Positions 22,183-34,790 of a stretch of DNA of 64,000 bases are shown piece after piece; within the stretch, counting starts at the first letter, position 1; each line of letters opens with the position of its first letter. Both the position numbers and the translations under genes were made by a program. The notes beneath the pieces were generated by a model. It had not been told where the DNA came from. It was given only the letters and a program-made list of their open reading frames with translations, and ran no database searches. Source of the stretch: Triglochin maritima (taxonomy: Eukaryota; Streptophyta; Magnoliopsida; Alismatales; Juncaginaceae); assembly GCA_963682175.1 (NCBI GenBank), contig OY821771.1, forward strand, positions 12,957,001 to 13,021,000, in the 5' to 3' direction.

Positions 22183-24813
22183 TGATTGACATTATTTCAT
22201 GCTTATATTTGTATCTTATATCCACTATCTTTCACCTAAACAATGCTATGTTACGAGTTTTATGTTTAGTTTTCAGGAATAAATATGTTTGAAGAGATGA
22301 AGCATAAAAGGACCTAAAAGCAGGGAAAATGACTGAATTGTGAGACCTGGGGACTAAGATGCAAGGGAGAAGGACCTGAACGTAAGACCGAAGGACCAAA
22401 GAGCAAAACAGAAAACTCCACACCATCTTGGGGAGTATTTTGGCAATTAGATTCGGGTCGGAGCTCCAATAAACAAAGTCGATGCATCAAAGACCTACAA
22501 AGAAATCCACAAAAGCCTAGAATAAATTCTCAGCCGGATCCAGACTATATAGACCGCCAATTGGCGGTCCCTTTTGGCCCAAATCCTCTCAGATTTTGGT
22601 GGGTCGCGTATTAGTGTGTATTTAGTACATTTCTGGTTTTTGTTTAGTCCCACATCGGGGGATTGTCCCGGATTGCCTTTTTCTTTGGCTATAAATAGAA
22701 CTCTTCACCTTCTATTGTAATCACTCCATATTTTAAGTGGCTATTCTTCCTACTAGAAGTGAGGCCTTGAAGCACACACTAAAGTAGGAGGATGCTACTT
22801 GAAATGTGAGTCATTGTATCAATAAAGTTTTGTGTTTCTTTTATTTGTTTTGTGCTTCTTTTATTGTTTGTGCATGTTTTAGTTTAATCATCTTTTATTA
22901 AATCTAGCTTAGTTAAAATGTCTTCTTATCTTAGTGTAATAATTAGTGTAATGTGTAGTGAGTAGTTCCATCCCCTTTGGGGGGTGGAGTAGATATTCAT
23001 ACATGCATTAGAGAATGGAATGAATACTTTATTTTTCAGTGTGTTGATAAAACATGAATGTATGCTTGCTTGTTTAGGATAGAATTTATAACTTGATGAG
23101 TTTTGCCAAAATGATTAGACACCTCTCATGCTTGTTTAGGTTCTGAAATAAACATCTTGCATATGTAAATGTTAATCAACTAGGTTGGTGAATAGATTGA
23201 TAGGTTTTGCCATAACATTTAGACACTTCCTATGCATGATAACACCACCTTAATTTGTGCTTAAAGAATGTTTTCAACACCCACCTCTTTGCATATGTGC
23301 ACTGATGAGAATTAAATTTATACCGCAAGTGCACGGCGTCAATGAAGACGTGGCAAGTATGGGTCGAACACAAGGAGGGAGAGATTTGTTATTTGTGTGA
23401 TTTTCGAGTAGGGGAAAGAAGGAGAGAAGAATAAGTTTGGTTTTGAGATTTTTGGTTTTTAATTTTCTAAAGCATGAAACATGAACAAATAAAACTAAAA
23501 TAAGAACAAAGATGGTGAATTCCGTTGCGTGGAGGTTTAGATATAGGGTTTAGATTAGAGAATTCAGAAACTTATAATAAATCATATTAGTTATAAAGCA
23601 TTACATGATAAATGATTTAACACAAACTCATATAATCAAAATATACTAATCACGAAATTAAAATAATAACTTTATTCTCTTCTCATCACCCTAAATCCGT
23701 CACCTCCACCCTTTGGAAAGAGTTAGAAACTCATAGATGGAGGGAAGGAGAAGGGGTCCTAGAGGAATTACAAAAGAAAACTAAAAACAAGAAATAAAAT
23801 AACAGAATTTTATTGCTAAAGAGAAGAATACAAAACTAACACTAAGAATTAAAAACTAAGGTTAAAATTTAGAAGATCCTCTACAACATCGTTTCAGGGC
23901 TATTTATAGCCGATACAAGGGACTTACGTATAAAATAGGAAAGTACACGCGTCAACACGCAACCGGTAAAAAATTTAGAGCATGGATCTAATTTTGGGCG
24001 ACGGATTCACCGCATTTTGTACATAAGTTGCGGCGGATTTGCCACCTTTTTAGCTCCGATTTAATCCGGATTTTTCCTGTGTGTTTATGGTATGTTTTCA
24101 ATATCCTTTGCGCGTCTGGATTGATTCTTTCCTTTCTTTTGAGCTCCGACTTTATTTCTTTATAAATTTGGAGATCCACATTGATTTTTCTTTAGACTTT
24201 CTCCATAATAATAAAAGCTACTCATAATTTGCAATTAGGTCCTTGGTATTTTGCAATTAAGTCCCTGCCTACTTTTGTGCTTAAGTCTTTTGCCTTTTTG
24301 TAATTAGGTCTTTGAATGTGTTTATGCTTGGATGGACTTCCATTTGAATCCCGATAATCTTGAACTTGGTCTTTATGACAGGAATGAGTCTCTTGCAAGC
24401 ATTTATGCTCGGGATATGGGTAATTTGCATTCAGGTCCTTGTATTCTGTAAATAAGACTAAACGCATACCTTAGTAGTATTTATTGATCTAAAATTAATC
24501 TAAATGAAAGACATATGATGCAATGTATGCAATGCATCATGCACTCACTCCACCCCTTAGGGGTTTTCCATTTCCTGAATTCCAGCATTTCGTTCTTAGC
24601 TTAGTTGTTATTTAATCGTTTGTTATTTTCTTTCACATTTCGTATTTCATAGTGTAGTGTAGCGTAGAGTAGCATAAACAACTCTCTTCTCCACCTTATT
24701 GTGCCACTTGATTTCTGATAAACAAGAGGTTGCTCACCTCCCTGAGGACGACCTGTACTTGCCACCGCTTCATCGCGGCCGTGCACTTGCGGTTTTAAAT
24801 AAAACGTTCAACA
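22183..24813 (+). repeat. 5' LTR of Element II (split by a solo LTR)
   Basis: The LTR's own sequence is 22183-23302 plus 24545-24813, 1389 bp in total. It starts TGATTGACATTATTTC and ends GTTCAACA. The interruption is the 1237-bp LTR at 23303-24539. Confidence 0.85.
23303..24539 (-). mobile_element. Solo LTR of the TGATGCATTG family (copy 1)
   Basis: On the minus strand it begins TGATGCATTGCATACATTGC and ends AATTCTCATCA. The target duplication TGCAC is perfect (23298-23302 and 24540-24544). A TATA box (GGCTATAAATAG) reads on the minus strand at about 23902-23915. A second copy is at 61868-63038. Confidence 0.9.
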
Positions 24814-24819
24814 AGTTTT

Positions 24820-24836
24820 TGGCGTCGTTGCCGGGG
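24820..24836 (+). promoter_or_regulatory. Primer-binding site, tRNA-Asp type (Element II)
   Basis: TGGCGTCGTTGCCGGGG follows the 5' LTR by six bases. It matches 16 of 17 bases complementary to the 3' end of plant tRNA-Asp. Confidence 0.88.
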
Positions 24837-24837
24837 A

Positions 24838-25881
24838 GGTGCCAATCCGGACTCTTGTTTGGACGATTCGAGTGGATTTAATTTTTGTATTGTAGTTTTC
24901 TTTGTTTCAGGAGACTGACATTGAGAAGGGGAAGTATCGGGTGAAGTTTGGAGGCGGTCTGAGAGAAGAAGACCGCCAATCAGCGGTCTTGTTGTTTCAT
25001 TTCACCTCTAAATTTCTGTGGAGTATTTCTTTATCTGATATAGTGATCTGGGACTCGATTTGGCATGTTTTTACTTATAGTTTCTCCCCAGATCAATAAT
25101 CAAACCTCCTTTAAGCAACTTGGACCCTAAAACTCAAAGCAAAAGATTATGCATTCTTGTTGTTTAGGTCATGCATCATGTATGTGACTTAGGCATTTAG
25201 ATTGTCTTTTATCTTAGCTTTATTTTCTGTTGCTGAGAGCTGGCGTGAGGTACGCACCTTATACTCTCATTCATGCATTTCGTATGAACATGCATTAGTT
25301 AGTAGGAAGTGCATTGAAACAAGTGTGAGTTGAGCGTTTGTTTGGAGAGTTGATTGCTAGATTAGGACTCCAACGCTACTAAGGAGGGGTTGTCCCATAA
25401 AAGATAAGGTGGGGGATTTCATCACCCTTTTCTTCGCCCCAAAAACCACACTAATCAAGAGCCTAATTTTAAAAATCAAGTAGACATTGGTCTTATGGAA
25501 TTCGGACACATTAGGAGAGTGATCCGGTCCCGACCGTCATGACCTGATCGGCGTTGCCCACTTTGTCGATAGTAGGAGAGACGAGATCTCCGGATCTTGG
25601 CTCCCTTGCTGGGCTTTGTGGTCCTCGTCGTAGGGAATTGAGACGTGTTGAGGCCGTGTGACCTCGCAGTTAGGCGTCGTCTAGCTGTAAGGACCTATAG
25701 CGACCTTAGGATTGCTTGAGCCTTGTTTGCTTGTGTGCTTCTACCTATACCCATCCGTCGTAGCATAAGGACCTCTTCCCTTCTCTCCTGCGTCATTCTT
25801 TCTCTCCTGTGTTCCCTCGTCTTCTCTTCTACGTACATTCTTTGTTATAAAAAAAGTTTTGGTGTGTGTGCACCTTTGTGA
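24838..25881 (+). other. Leader of Element II
   Basis: The leader is homologous to 13773-14820 of Element I. No frame is conserved between the copies, so it is read as 5' UTR of the element RNA. Confidence 0.6.
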
Positions 25882-27770
25882 ATGCTTTCGTGGACACGAG
25901 ACGAGAGTGGTCGTTTGACGAGGAGCGTTGTCAATCCGGCTTCGGTCATCCATTTCTCGACACCTTCCTCCTCTCGTGTCGCACGTTGTCCGGGGTCAAT
26001 GGCTGCTAATTTCCGTGAGGAGGAGCAGTTGCTGGACCCACCTGGTCCATCAGTGCTTCCAGTTGTCGTTCCCATACCTCTACGTGATCGATGCTACCCG
26101 AGCCGTACGGCTCTACCCACATGCATCATATTACCAGAGGCTAATGGGAACCATTTTGAGGTTAAGCCTCAGCTTATTTCTATGCTCCCTCGCTTCACTG
26201 GGAAGGGTGACCCCTATTTCTTTCTCAGGGAATTTGAGGAGGTCTGTGCTATGTTCAAGCTGCAACAACTTAGCATAGACTCCATCCATCTTAGGCTCGT
26301 TCCTTTTGCACTAAAGGATGATGCCAAGAAGTGGTTGTACAGCAACCAGGCGAACGCCTTTAAGACTTGGGACGAGTTTCAATCTGCATTCCTCAAGAAG
26401 TACTTCCCAAATCATCAGACTCAAAAATTGAGGAACGAAATCAATTAGTTCTATCAACATGAGACAGAACCATTCCATGCATACTCAGAGAGGTTCAAGG
26501 AGCTACTATCCTCATGCCTCACCATGGCATCGAGTTGTGGTGCCTTTGTCAGATTATTTACGAAGGTCTTCACATCCCGTCCCGAACGCTCATTGAGTCC
26601 ATGTGTCAAGGAGAGTTCTTGGGAAAGGATGAAAGGGAGGCATGGGCTTTCCTAGAATACCTTGTTGAGAAAACAATGCAATGGGAGAGTGTAAGGGAAC
26701 CACCTGCATCATCTAGTATAGGAGCGAGGATGCGAATGCAAACTCGACTAGATCGGGTTCCGCATTTGCTATCGATACCACTACGGCCACCGAGGCACGC
26801 ATGGCAGCCTTAATGCGCCGTATGGATTCGATTGAGCTCCAAAACCAACAAGGTGCACCGCACATGTTCACATCTGGTCCAATTCCCTATCATTCATGTG
26901 GTAGGGTAGGTCATGTAGAAAGCGAGTGTGTGTCTATTCCTCCTGAGATGGAGCGTGACAACGCGATCTATGACAGAGCTAGGAATGACCCATACTCATC
27001 ATCTTATAATCCTGGATGGAGGAATCACCAAAAAATTTCATGGAACCAAACTAATGCCCCGGGTGGTCCTTCAAACTCCTCTAGACCACCTTACCAATCA
27101 CACCAACCTCCCATGCATGCACAATCTTATCAGCAACCCCAAGCGCAAACCACTAATCAATCGGGTTTCCCAAATTCCAACAATATGGAAACTCGATTCA
27201 ATTCGCTTGAGACCTTGACTCGTGGACTTGAAAATCCAATGAAATTTTTTATGTCAACCACGAGTCAAGTTCTCACTTCAAATCAACAGACCATCAAATC
27301 TCTAGAGCTTCATATGGGCCAATTGGCTCAGTCTGTACATGAGAGAGAGAGAGGGTCTTTGCCTAGCCAGCCTGAGGCTAACCCCCGTATGTACCCGCAA
27401 CAACACATACAAAATGAGAATGTGGTACCTCGGGGGAGGCAAGTAAACCATGTGGAGGAACCTTTTCACCATGTCAATGCCATTGTTACCTTAAGGAATG
27501 GAAAACAGGTTGACAATCACATTTCCTTGCCACACCCACCACCATCTATGCAGCCCCTTAGTGGGAATGGTTGTGAAGAAGAGGCTGAGGGTGAGGGTAA
27601 TACACCAACGCTTCTTTCTTCTCAGGCACCGCAGAAAACCTCCCTGCCAAAAGCTCCCTATCCAAGTAGGTTAACCAAAAAGCAGAGTGACACCATGGAT
27701 AAGATATTAGAGGTATTTAAGCAGGTAAAGGTTAACATCCCCTTGTTGGATGTCATCCAACAAATACCTT
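25882..27770 (+). pseudogene. gag of Element II (broken)
   Basis: Open pieces are 25882-26448, 26514-26813 and 26801-27772. The gag fold is seen in SMLPRFTGKGDPYFFLREF and LKDDAKKWLY, and a CCHC knuckle CHSCGRVGHVESEC at about 26893-26934. Breaks are a TAG near 26448, a one-base loss near 26516 relative to Element I, another frameshift near 26730, and a TAA at about 27770 where related proteins continue (IP-YAKVLKDLC). Without these breaks gag and protease would form one polyprotein. Confidence 0.85.
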
Positions 27771-27781
27771 AATATGCCAAA

Positions 27782-28468
27782 GTGTTGAAGGATCTCTGCA
27801 CAACCAAGAGGAAGACCAATGTTCCTAAGAAAGCATTCTTGGCTGCAAATATAAGCTCACTTTTGTCCAATCCCACCTACACAAAATACAAGGACCCTGG
27901 GTGTCCTATTCAGTGTACGATAGGGGACACTAGAATGAGAAATATTTTGCTTGATTTAGGATCGGCGGTCAACCTCCTCCCATTCTCTGTTTATCAACAG
28001 TTGAACTTAGGAGAATTAAAACCAACTAAGATCACTCTCCAATTGGCGGATAGATCCATTCGTATTCCAAAGGGGATTATCGAGGACGTGCTCATCAAAG
28101 TTGGAGATTTTATATTTCCAGTCGATTTTGTTGTCCTCGATACCAATCCTGTTGCGAACACCCACTCTCAAATACCTTTGATTTTGGGTAGACCATTTCT
28201 GGCAACCTCCAATGCCTTGATTAATTGTAGAAATGGTCTCATGAAGCTCTCATTCGGTAACATGAGTGCCGAGTTTCATGTGTTCAACTCTGGTAGGCAA
28301 CTGGAGCCCATGGATGAACCTTTAAATCTCAATCTCATCCGCCAATTAGAGAAAGCACCGCAAAAGCAACGAACACCCCTAACCCCAATGCAACCCATTG
28401 AGAATGTTTGTGGGGTCAGCGAAAACTCATTGCCTATCTTTGCAATGCAACAGAGTGAGCTGGCATGA
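27782..28468 (+). CDS. Retroviral-type aspartic protease domain of Element II
   Basis: The 228-codon open stretch starts in the gag-protease linker (LKDLCTTKRK). It contains the active-site segment LDLGSAVNLLPFSVYQQL, where the catalytic box is DLG (DSG or DTG are usual), and the flap and C-terminal segment ILGRPFLATSNALINCRNGLMKLSFGN. Such proteases cleave the gag-pol polyprotein inside the particle. It ends at TGA 28466-28468; Element I has a Ser codon there and reads on. It is part of a longer polyprotein, so 27782 is not a natural start. Confidence 0.78.
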   Translation: MLKDLCTTKRKTNVPKKAFLAANISSLLSNPTYTKYKDPGCPIQCTIGDTRMRNILLDLGSAVNLLPFSVYQQLNLGELKPTKITLQLADRSIRIPKGIIEDVLIKVGDFIFPVDFVVLDTNPVANTHSQIPLILGRPFLATSNALINCRNGLMKLSFGNMSAEFHVFNSGRQLEPMDEPLNLNLIRQLEKAPQKQRTPLTPMQPIENVCGVSENSLPIFAMQQSELA

Positions 28469-28987
28469 AACATAAATGTCCAAAAGGAGTGTTCGTTGCA
28501 TGATTCAGTTGAGAGTACTAGTAAGAGTGAGACACCTCATCATATGCCTATACCAGAAGGTGTCTCTATCTCATGTCCCTTGGCCATTGAGCCATTTGAG
28601 CTTCATCTTGACTCCAACAAGGACCCACCTATGACCGAGCTTATGCTTGATGATCTAAATGATGGTGGGAGGTCCTTGTTGGATGACTTGGGGAGAAGCC
28701 CCATTCTTAGTGATGCAGGTCTGCTGCATCCATCGAATGAGCTTGAGGAACTCATCCCGATGCACCCGCCTATTGGTTGGAGGGTTTTGTTCGATGAGCA
28801 ATTAAACCCTAGTGAGGCAACACAACTTCATTCTTTGTTGCCCACACCCAACCAATATCATGAGGGGTTCGAGCCTTTCAGCTTTGACCTCTCACCCCTC
28901 ATGACTCCTCAGAGTACCAGTGAAGTTTGCCCATCTCAGCAAGTCTCTGGTCCTCATGACTTGATGTTCTCATTTGATGTCCCTTGA
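28469..28987 (+). pseudogene. Post-protease domain of Element II (RT-remnant tail)
   Basis: A 163-codon open stretch (28496-28987) is homologous to 16693-17256 of Element I. It carries the linker-like segment CPLAIEPFELHLDSNK and the RT-like segment IPMHPPIGWRVLFDEQLN. In Element IV these two blocks are separated by RT N-terminal sequence; here they are about 65 residues apart with no catalytic box between or after them. Confidence 0.6.
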
Positions 28988-30549
28988 CCAAATGATTATG
29001 AGAATATCATTGTTGTTGTATATATCTTTATAAATTTAAAAAAAAGTAATAAGGGACTCCATGAGCGAGAATTGATTGTTGTGGGCCCCAACCATTGTGT
29101 ACTTGGGCCCGATTTCTTCACGTATTTGTCTCCCCTCTACAGTATCTCACAAGTTTTGAGGGAATTCGGGTTTGTGTCCATTAACATGACCATGAACTTC
29201 CCTTTGTACTTCACGTTGGTGAGATCTTCCATTTTTCTTGCATAAATCCGTGTGGTATTATGCTCACATTCATTGAGAACAATGCATGAAGTAGGTGTGG
29301 GGGGTGCTTTACGTGTGTACATAGTCGAGTCATTTTCCTTTGAGTTTGTTTTCTTTTGTTTGTACTGCTAGGGTCATGTTAGTGTGCTTCATTTAATATC
29401 GACATATCTGCTTGCCATGATCCTTGGGTGACTTGTCTTCTTTTGCTTGCCTAGTGCTTTAAAATTTTCACATTTCTTTCAAAATCTTCATGTGTTTGCG
29501 AAAGAAAATGTTTTTGTGGGTTTTGCGTGTGTTTAGCATGTGCAAAACCGTTGAGAGGCAAAGTAAAATGAAAGCTCCCAAAATTGTCTTGAACTTGATG
29601 CATTAGGATATCTAGTTTACTGGCTTTAGGTTTATCGAGTCGTTAGGATGCACCCTGGTTTTCCCTCGGGGGGCGTGTAATCATAGGGTTTCAGTACTCA
29701 AACATTTAAAGAAGTTCACCCTGAACCTTGTGAGTCAAATAATTCGTGTCTGTTAGTATAAGGAAGTTTGTCGTAGTCAAAGACCCTTAATCTCTTTTTG
29801 TGAAACTTAAGTGTAGGGGTTTTGGTTCCCATGTAGATAAATAAATAAGGCGTGTTCTCTCTTCTCGCACGGCTCCTATCACTCGGGAAAGTAGGTCTGA
29901 GGGGACTTTGTGCCTGGTGCTTTCGAGTCATCTGACTTGGGATGCACCGACCGAACCCGCGTTACACGGGTGGCAGGGATCGCCCTATGTGGAGATTTGG
30001 GGGAAAGTGTACGTGATAATGTAAGTCCTCATAGGCAATGATGCACGAAACCTGACCCTAGGAGAATCAAACACCAACCAATAAACTGCTCCAAAGAAAA
30101 AGAAAAGAAAAAAGAAAAAAAGAGTCAAATAAGAACCAAAATGGACTTTACACATTGTATCACATTCAGAAGTTAAGGTTGCCCATGTCTTTCACTTAAG
30201 TCATTGACTAACTTTCACGAATAACTCATTAGGCTAGGTGTGTGGACCGATTACATATATAGAGTCGACCCGTAGTACTACCGTGTCCCATGATCGACAA
30301 AATAAGTCCAACGAGTCGTGTAGCTAGATTGATTAATGCATCTTGTTCGCATTTTGTGGGTATATCCGCTGAAAACCCTCAGGAGATAACACTCCTCCTC
30401 CTTGGCGACAAGGAGGTTTAACGGCTTGTTGCACGTGCTAAGTGCAACCGTGATTCCTACTAAAGTGAGTTAGGATTTCTTGCTTTTTCGTATGCTTTTT
30501 CCTTTCTTTGTTTTGCTCAGGACTAGCAAAAGTTAGGTGTGAGGGTATT
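28988..30549 (+). other. 3' non-coding region of Element II
   Basis: The region is homologous to 17257-18769. It includes the block ACAATGCATGAAGTAGGTGT and ends with the purine-rich tract GTTAGGTGTGAGGG before the 3' LTR. No gene was seen. Confidence 0.6.
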
Positions 30550-31944
30550 TGATTGACATTATTTCATGCTTATATTTGTATCTTATATCCATTATCTTTC
30601 ACCTAAACAATGCTATGTTACGAGTTTTATGTTTAGTTTTCAGGAATAAATAGGTTTGAAGAGATGAAGCATAAAAGGACCCAAAAGCAGGGAAAAAGGA
30701 CTTAATTGTGAGACCTGGGGACTAAGATGCAAGGGAGAAGGACCTGAACGTAAGACCGAAGGACCAAAGAGCAAAACAGACAACTCCACACCATCTTGGG
30801 GAGTATTTTGGCAATTAGATTCGGGTCGGAGCTCCAATAAACAAAGTAGATGCATCAAAGACCTACAAAGAAATCCAGAAAAGCCCAGAATAAATTCCAG
30901 CCGGATCCAGACTATATAGACCGCCAATTAGCGGTCCCTTTTGGCCCAAATCCTCTCAGATTTTGGTGGGTCGCATATTAGTGTGTATTTAGTCCATTTC
31001 TGGTATTTGTTTAGTCCTACATAGGGAGATTGTCCCATATTGCCTTTTTCTTTGGCTATAAATAGAATTCTTCACCTTCTATTGTAATCACTCCATATTT
31101 TAAGTGGATATTCTTCCTACTAGAAGTGAGGTCTTCAAGCACACACTAAAGTAGGAGGATGCTACTTGAAATGTGAGTCATTTTATCAATAAAGTTTTGT
31201 GTTTCTTTTATTTGTTTTGTGTTTCTTTTATTGTTTGTGCATGTTTTAGTTTAATCGTCTTTTATTAAATCTAGCTTAGTTAAAATGTCTTCTTATCTTA
31301 GTGTAATAATTAGTGTAATGTGTAGTGAGTAGTTCCACCCCCTTTGGGGGGTGGAGTAGATATTCATACATGCATTAGAGAATGGAATGAATACTTTATT
31401 TTTCAATGTGTTGATAAAAACATGAATGTATGCTTGTTTGTTTAGGATAGAATTTATAACTTGATGAGTTTTGCCAAAATGATTAGACACCTCTCATGCT
31501 TGTTTAGGTTCTGAAATAAACATCTTGCATATGTAAATGTTAATCAACTAGGTTGGTGAATAGATTGATAGGTTTTGCCATAACATTTAGACACTTCCTA
31601 TGCATGATAACACCACCTTAATTTGTGCTTAAAGAATATGTTCAACACCCCCCCTCTTTGCATATGTGCACTCACTCCACCCCTTAGGGGTTTTCCATTT
31701 CCTGAATTCCATCATTTCGTTCTTAGCTTAATTGTTATTTAATCGTTTGTTGCTTTCTTTCGCATTTCGTATTTCGTAGTGTAGTGTAGTGTAGCGTAGA
31801 GTAGCATAAACAACTCTCTTCTCACCTTATTGTGCCACTTGATTTCTGATAAACAAAAGGCTGCTCACCTACCTGAGGACGACCCGTACTTGCCACCGCT
31901 TCATCGCGGCCGTTCACTTGCGGTTTTAAATAAAACGTTCAACA
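30550..31944 (+). repeat. 3' LTR of Element II
   Basis: The LTR is 1395 bp, TGATTGACATTATTTC to GTTCAACA. A TATA box (GGCTATAAATAGAATTC) lies near 31054 and the stem-loop CCACCCCC-TTT-GGGGGGTGG at 31335-31353. Confidence 0.88.
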
Positions 31945-32489
31945 CTGGTGAACAAACTTTGTGGAATCCGGGGTATCCCACGGTTTGAGCGCCCGCTGCG
32001 GCGCTAGGGTCATGTGAGTCTTATCACCATTGCCTTTAGGAATCGTGGGTGCCTGATTACATAGAGGAGGATGTTAAAGCCAAATCACCAAACTCATATG
32101 TGAGCTTGGGAACGCTCTTCAACACTGATAATTCTGAGATGGCGGTAGAGCAGCAAAATGTCATTTTGTCTAACTAAAACTGGAAAATCTATAGGAAGTT
32201 GTCACCGTTTGAGCGAAGTGCCTTTTCAAGCACCTCCCACTGCAATCATTAGTTTGGTGCACCATATCCATGCATTTGATTCATTCTTTCATACATTGAG
32301 GACAATGCATGGATTAGGTGTGGGGGATGTTTTCACGTGTGTACATAGTTTTGTTTCTCTTTTGTTTTTCACTTTCTTTGGCTTACTTTGCTCGGGTCAT
32401 GTTACTGTGATGCATTTAATATGGATATATTAGTTATACCATGATCCTTGGTTGACTTGTCTTCTTTTGCTTGTCGTAGTGCTTTCAAT
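31945..32489 (+). other. Carrier element remnant: end of third-ORF region and 3' non-coding start
   Basis: The sequence resumes the carrier after Element II. The first 200 bp have no long open frame. From about 32280 it matches the 3' non-coding region of Elements I and II (block GAGGACAATGCATG). It is cut at 32489 by an LTR. Confidence 0.5.
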
Positions 32490-33972
32490 TGTAGGATCGT
32501 AAAGGTCCCTAATTAATCTAATCACTTAGTTAATTCTCTCCTTTATTAAGCAATAGATGCAACAGACACAAATTTTAAAAAAGTAGGTGAAAGACAAGCA
32601 AATCACTTAGTTAATATCTCTCCTTTATTAAGCAATAGAAGACAATGCGATTTTTGTAGAGGTTCGGCATCTCACCTACTTTCTCTCTTACAAACTCCGC
32701 TCGACTCTACGAGTTCCGCCTACGTCTTCACTATCCAATCCCGTTCTTGGCCGAGATCAAGCATTTATAACCTCAAGCTAGCGAACAACCCTCGCCTAGC
32801 TCGGATCCTCCTCTCACAACCCGAGAGGGAACACTTCAGGCTTTCACCAAAGTCTTTACTCTTTGACAAGAATGGTAACCTGACTATTAAACACTCTCTA
32901 ACTTGAGCACACTCGAGTATGATTGGAAATATGATCAAGTGGTGAAGTTAAGCCTTGGAGTGTAGGATTTGAGGATTGGGAGCTTCTCTTAGATGTATAA
33001 GACAATTGGATGTGCAAGAGCTCTGTAAATAAGGTTGGGATACATCTATTTATAAGCTTCTAAAGTATTATACCCATTGGGGATGAATTGGTTGATTTGT
33101 ATGTAAGATACATAAAACAAAAATTGAAGATCTGCAATTCTGTCCCTCAACGGTCGACCGAATCGGGGTAAACGGTCGACCATTTCGTTAAGTATAAGGA
33201 CACATTTGAACCAAACAATTCATCGGTCGAACCTATTTGGTTTATCACTTAAGTTTTGGTCGATCAAAAAAGGGACGGGTGACCGTTCAAAGGGTTTTGG
33301 CTAAGTTAAAGGATATATCAGTCGACCACAAAAGGATGGTCCGATCGACCAAAAATAAAAGGCACTTGGGGTGTTTTGAAATGTTCAAGTTCGGTCGACC
33401 GGTTCAAGGTCCACGGTCGGCCGATGATCAAATGTATTTTCAGAGTTAGCTAAAAATACGAATATGACCGTTGCAGAATATGACAAGGTTAACGGTCGTC
33501 CGGAAAATACGGGACGAACGGTCGACCGAAAGATAAAAGTCGGTCGACCAATCCAAGGTCAAAATTAAACTTATCAATTGGTCGACTGGAGCAGGGCTGA
33601 TCGACTATCTGGGTGCAGACGGTTCTATTAAGCTTGGTTGTCCTATTGAATTGGGTTACCTATTCAAGTCGGATTGATATAGAAATTTGTATGTGACTTT
33701 TATAGGTTTCCTAGAGTCTATGTGAATGAATTTTAACTCTTGTATGCTCAAGATTACATAGATTCCTAAGACTCAAATAAAAGATAAAATCACATGTCTT
33801 CAATAAGCTTGATTACATGTCTTGACTTCATTTCATTCTTCCTTGAGTTTTGATCACCTGTAGATGTTAGCACCATACAATATATGTTCTATGCGTAATG
33901 TGTGCTACACTATATTTGATTGTGATCAAGATTAGGTTGATTAAATCATCAAAACATAGATAAAAGCCAACA
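32490..33972 (-). mobile_element. Solo LTR of the TGTTGG...CCTACA family (copy 2)
   Basis: On the minus strand it runs from TGTTGGCTTTTATC at 33972 to GATCCTACA at 32490, 1483 bp. Flanks TCAAT (32485-32489) and TCATT (33973-33977) match in four of five bases. Palindromes of CGGTCGACCG type cluster at 33150-33605. A tandem duplication of about 86 bp (AATCACTTAGTTAAT...) lies at 32517-32640. Confidence 0.82.
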
Positions 33973-34790
33973 TCATTTTTTATCTCTTTCAAAACAAATA
34001 TATTTTGTTAGGTTTGTGTATGTGGTTAACGTATGCAAAACCATTTTGAAGCAACCAAAAAAGTGAAACTCCCAAATTGACTTGAACATGATGCATTAGG
34101 ATATCTAGAACACTTTCTTTACGTCTTATTTAGTCATAAAGGTGCACCCAATTTTCCCTCAGGGAGTGTAATCATAGGGTTTTAACACTCAAGCAAATAA
34201 AAAAGTCCACCTTGAACCTAGTGAGTCAAATAATTTGTGTCAGTTAGTATAAAGAAGTTTGTCGTAGTCTGGGACCATTAAAATCCTATTATGAAACCTT
34301 AAGTGTAGGGGGTTTTGTTCATACGTAGATAAGAAATAACTTAGTAGAGTGTTCTCTCTTCTCGCACGACTCTTATCACTTGGGAAATTAAGTCTGAAGG
34401 GACTTAGTACCTGGTACTCTTGAGATCTAACTTGGGATGCACCGATTGAATTCCTGTTACACGGGTGGTAGGGATCGCCCTAGGTGGAGATTTGGGAGAA
34501 GGTGTACGTGATAACGTAAGTCCTCATAGACAATGATGCATGAAACCAGACCCTGGGAGAATTAAGACCCAACCAGTCTTAATTCCTTGTTAGTAATATG
34601 TGATTTGTGTATGTGTTTAGCGTATGCAAAACCGTTTTAAGGCAATCAAAAAAGAAACTCCCAAAAATTACTACAACATGATGTATTGGGATATCTAGTA
34701 CACCGGCTTTACGTCATATTTAGTCCTAAGGATGCACCCCAGTTTTCATAGTGTAATCATAGGATTTCAGCACTCAAACAAAATGTGATT
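33973..34790 (+). other. Carrier element 3' non-coding region
   Basis: The stretch continues the region cut at 32489 and aligns with 17730-18310 of Element I. A partial repeat of its own start (block GTATGCAAAACC) occurs again at about 34620. No gene was seen. Confidence 0.5.

Larger units (their letters stand above)
22183..31944 (+). mobile_element. Element II: non-autonomous Athila-like retrotransposon with gag and protease
   Basis: The 5' LTR is 22183-24813 (interrupted by a solo LTR), the primer-binding site 24820-24836, gag about 25882-27770, protease 27782-28468, the RT-remnant tail to 28987, the 3' non-coding region to 30549, and the 3' LTR 30550-31944. Flanks CTAGT (22178-22182) and CTGGT (31945-31949) differ by one transition and fit a target duplication. 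No RT, RNase H or integrase is present. Same family as Element I. Confidence 0.87.
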
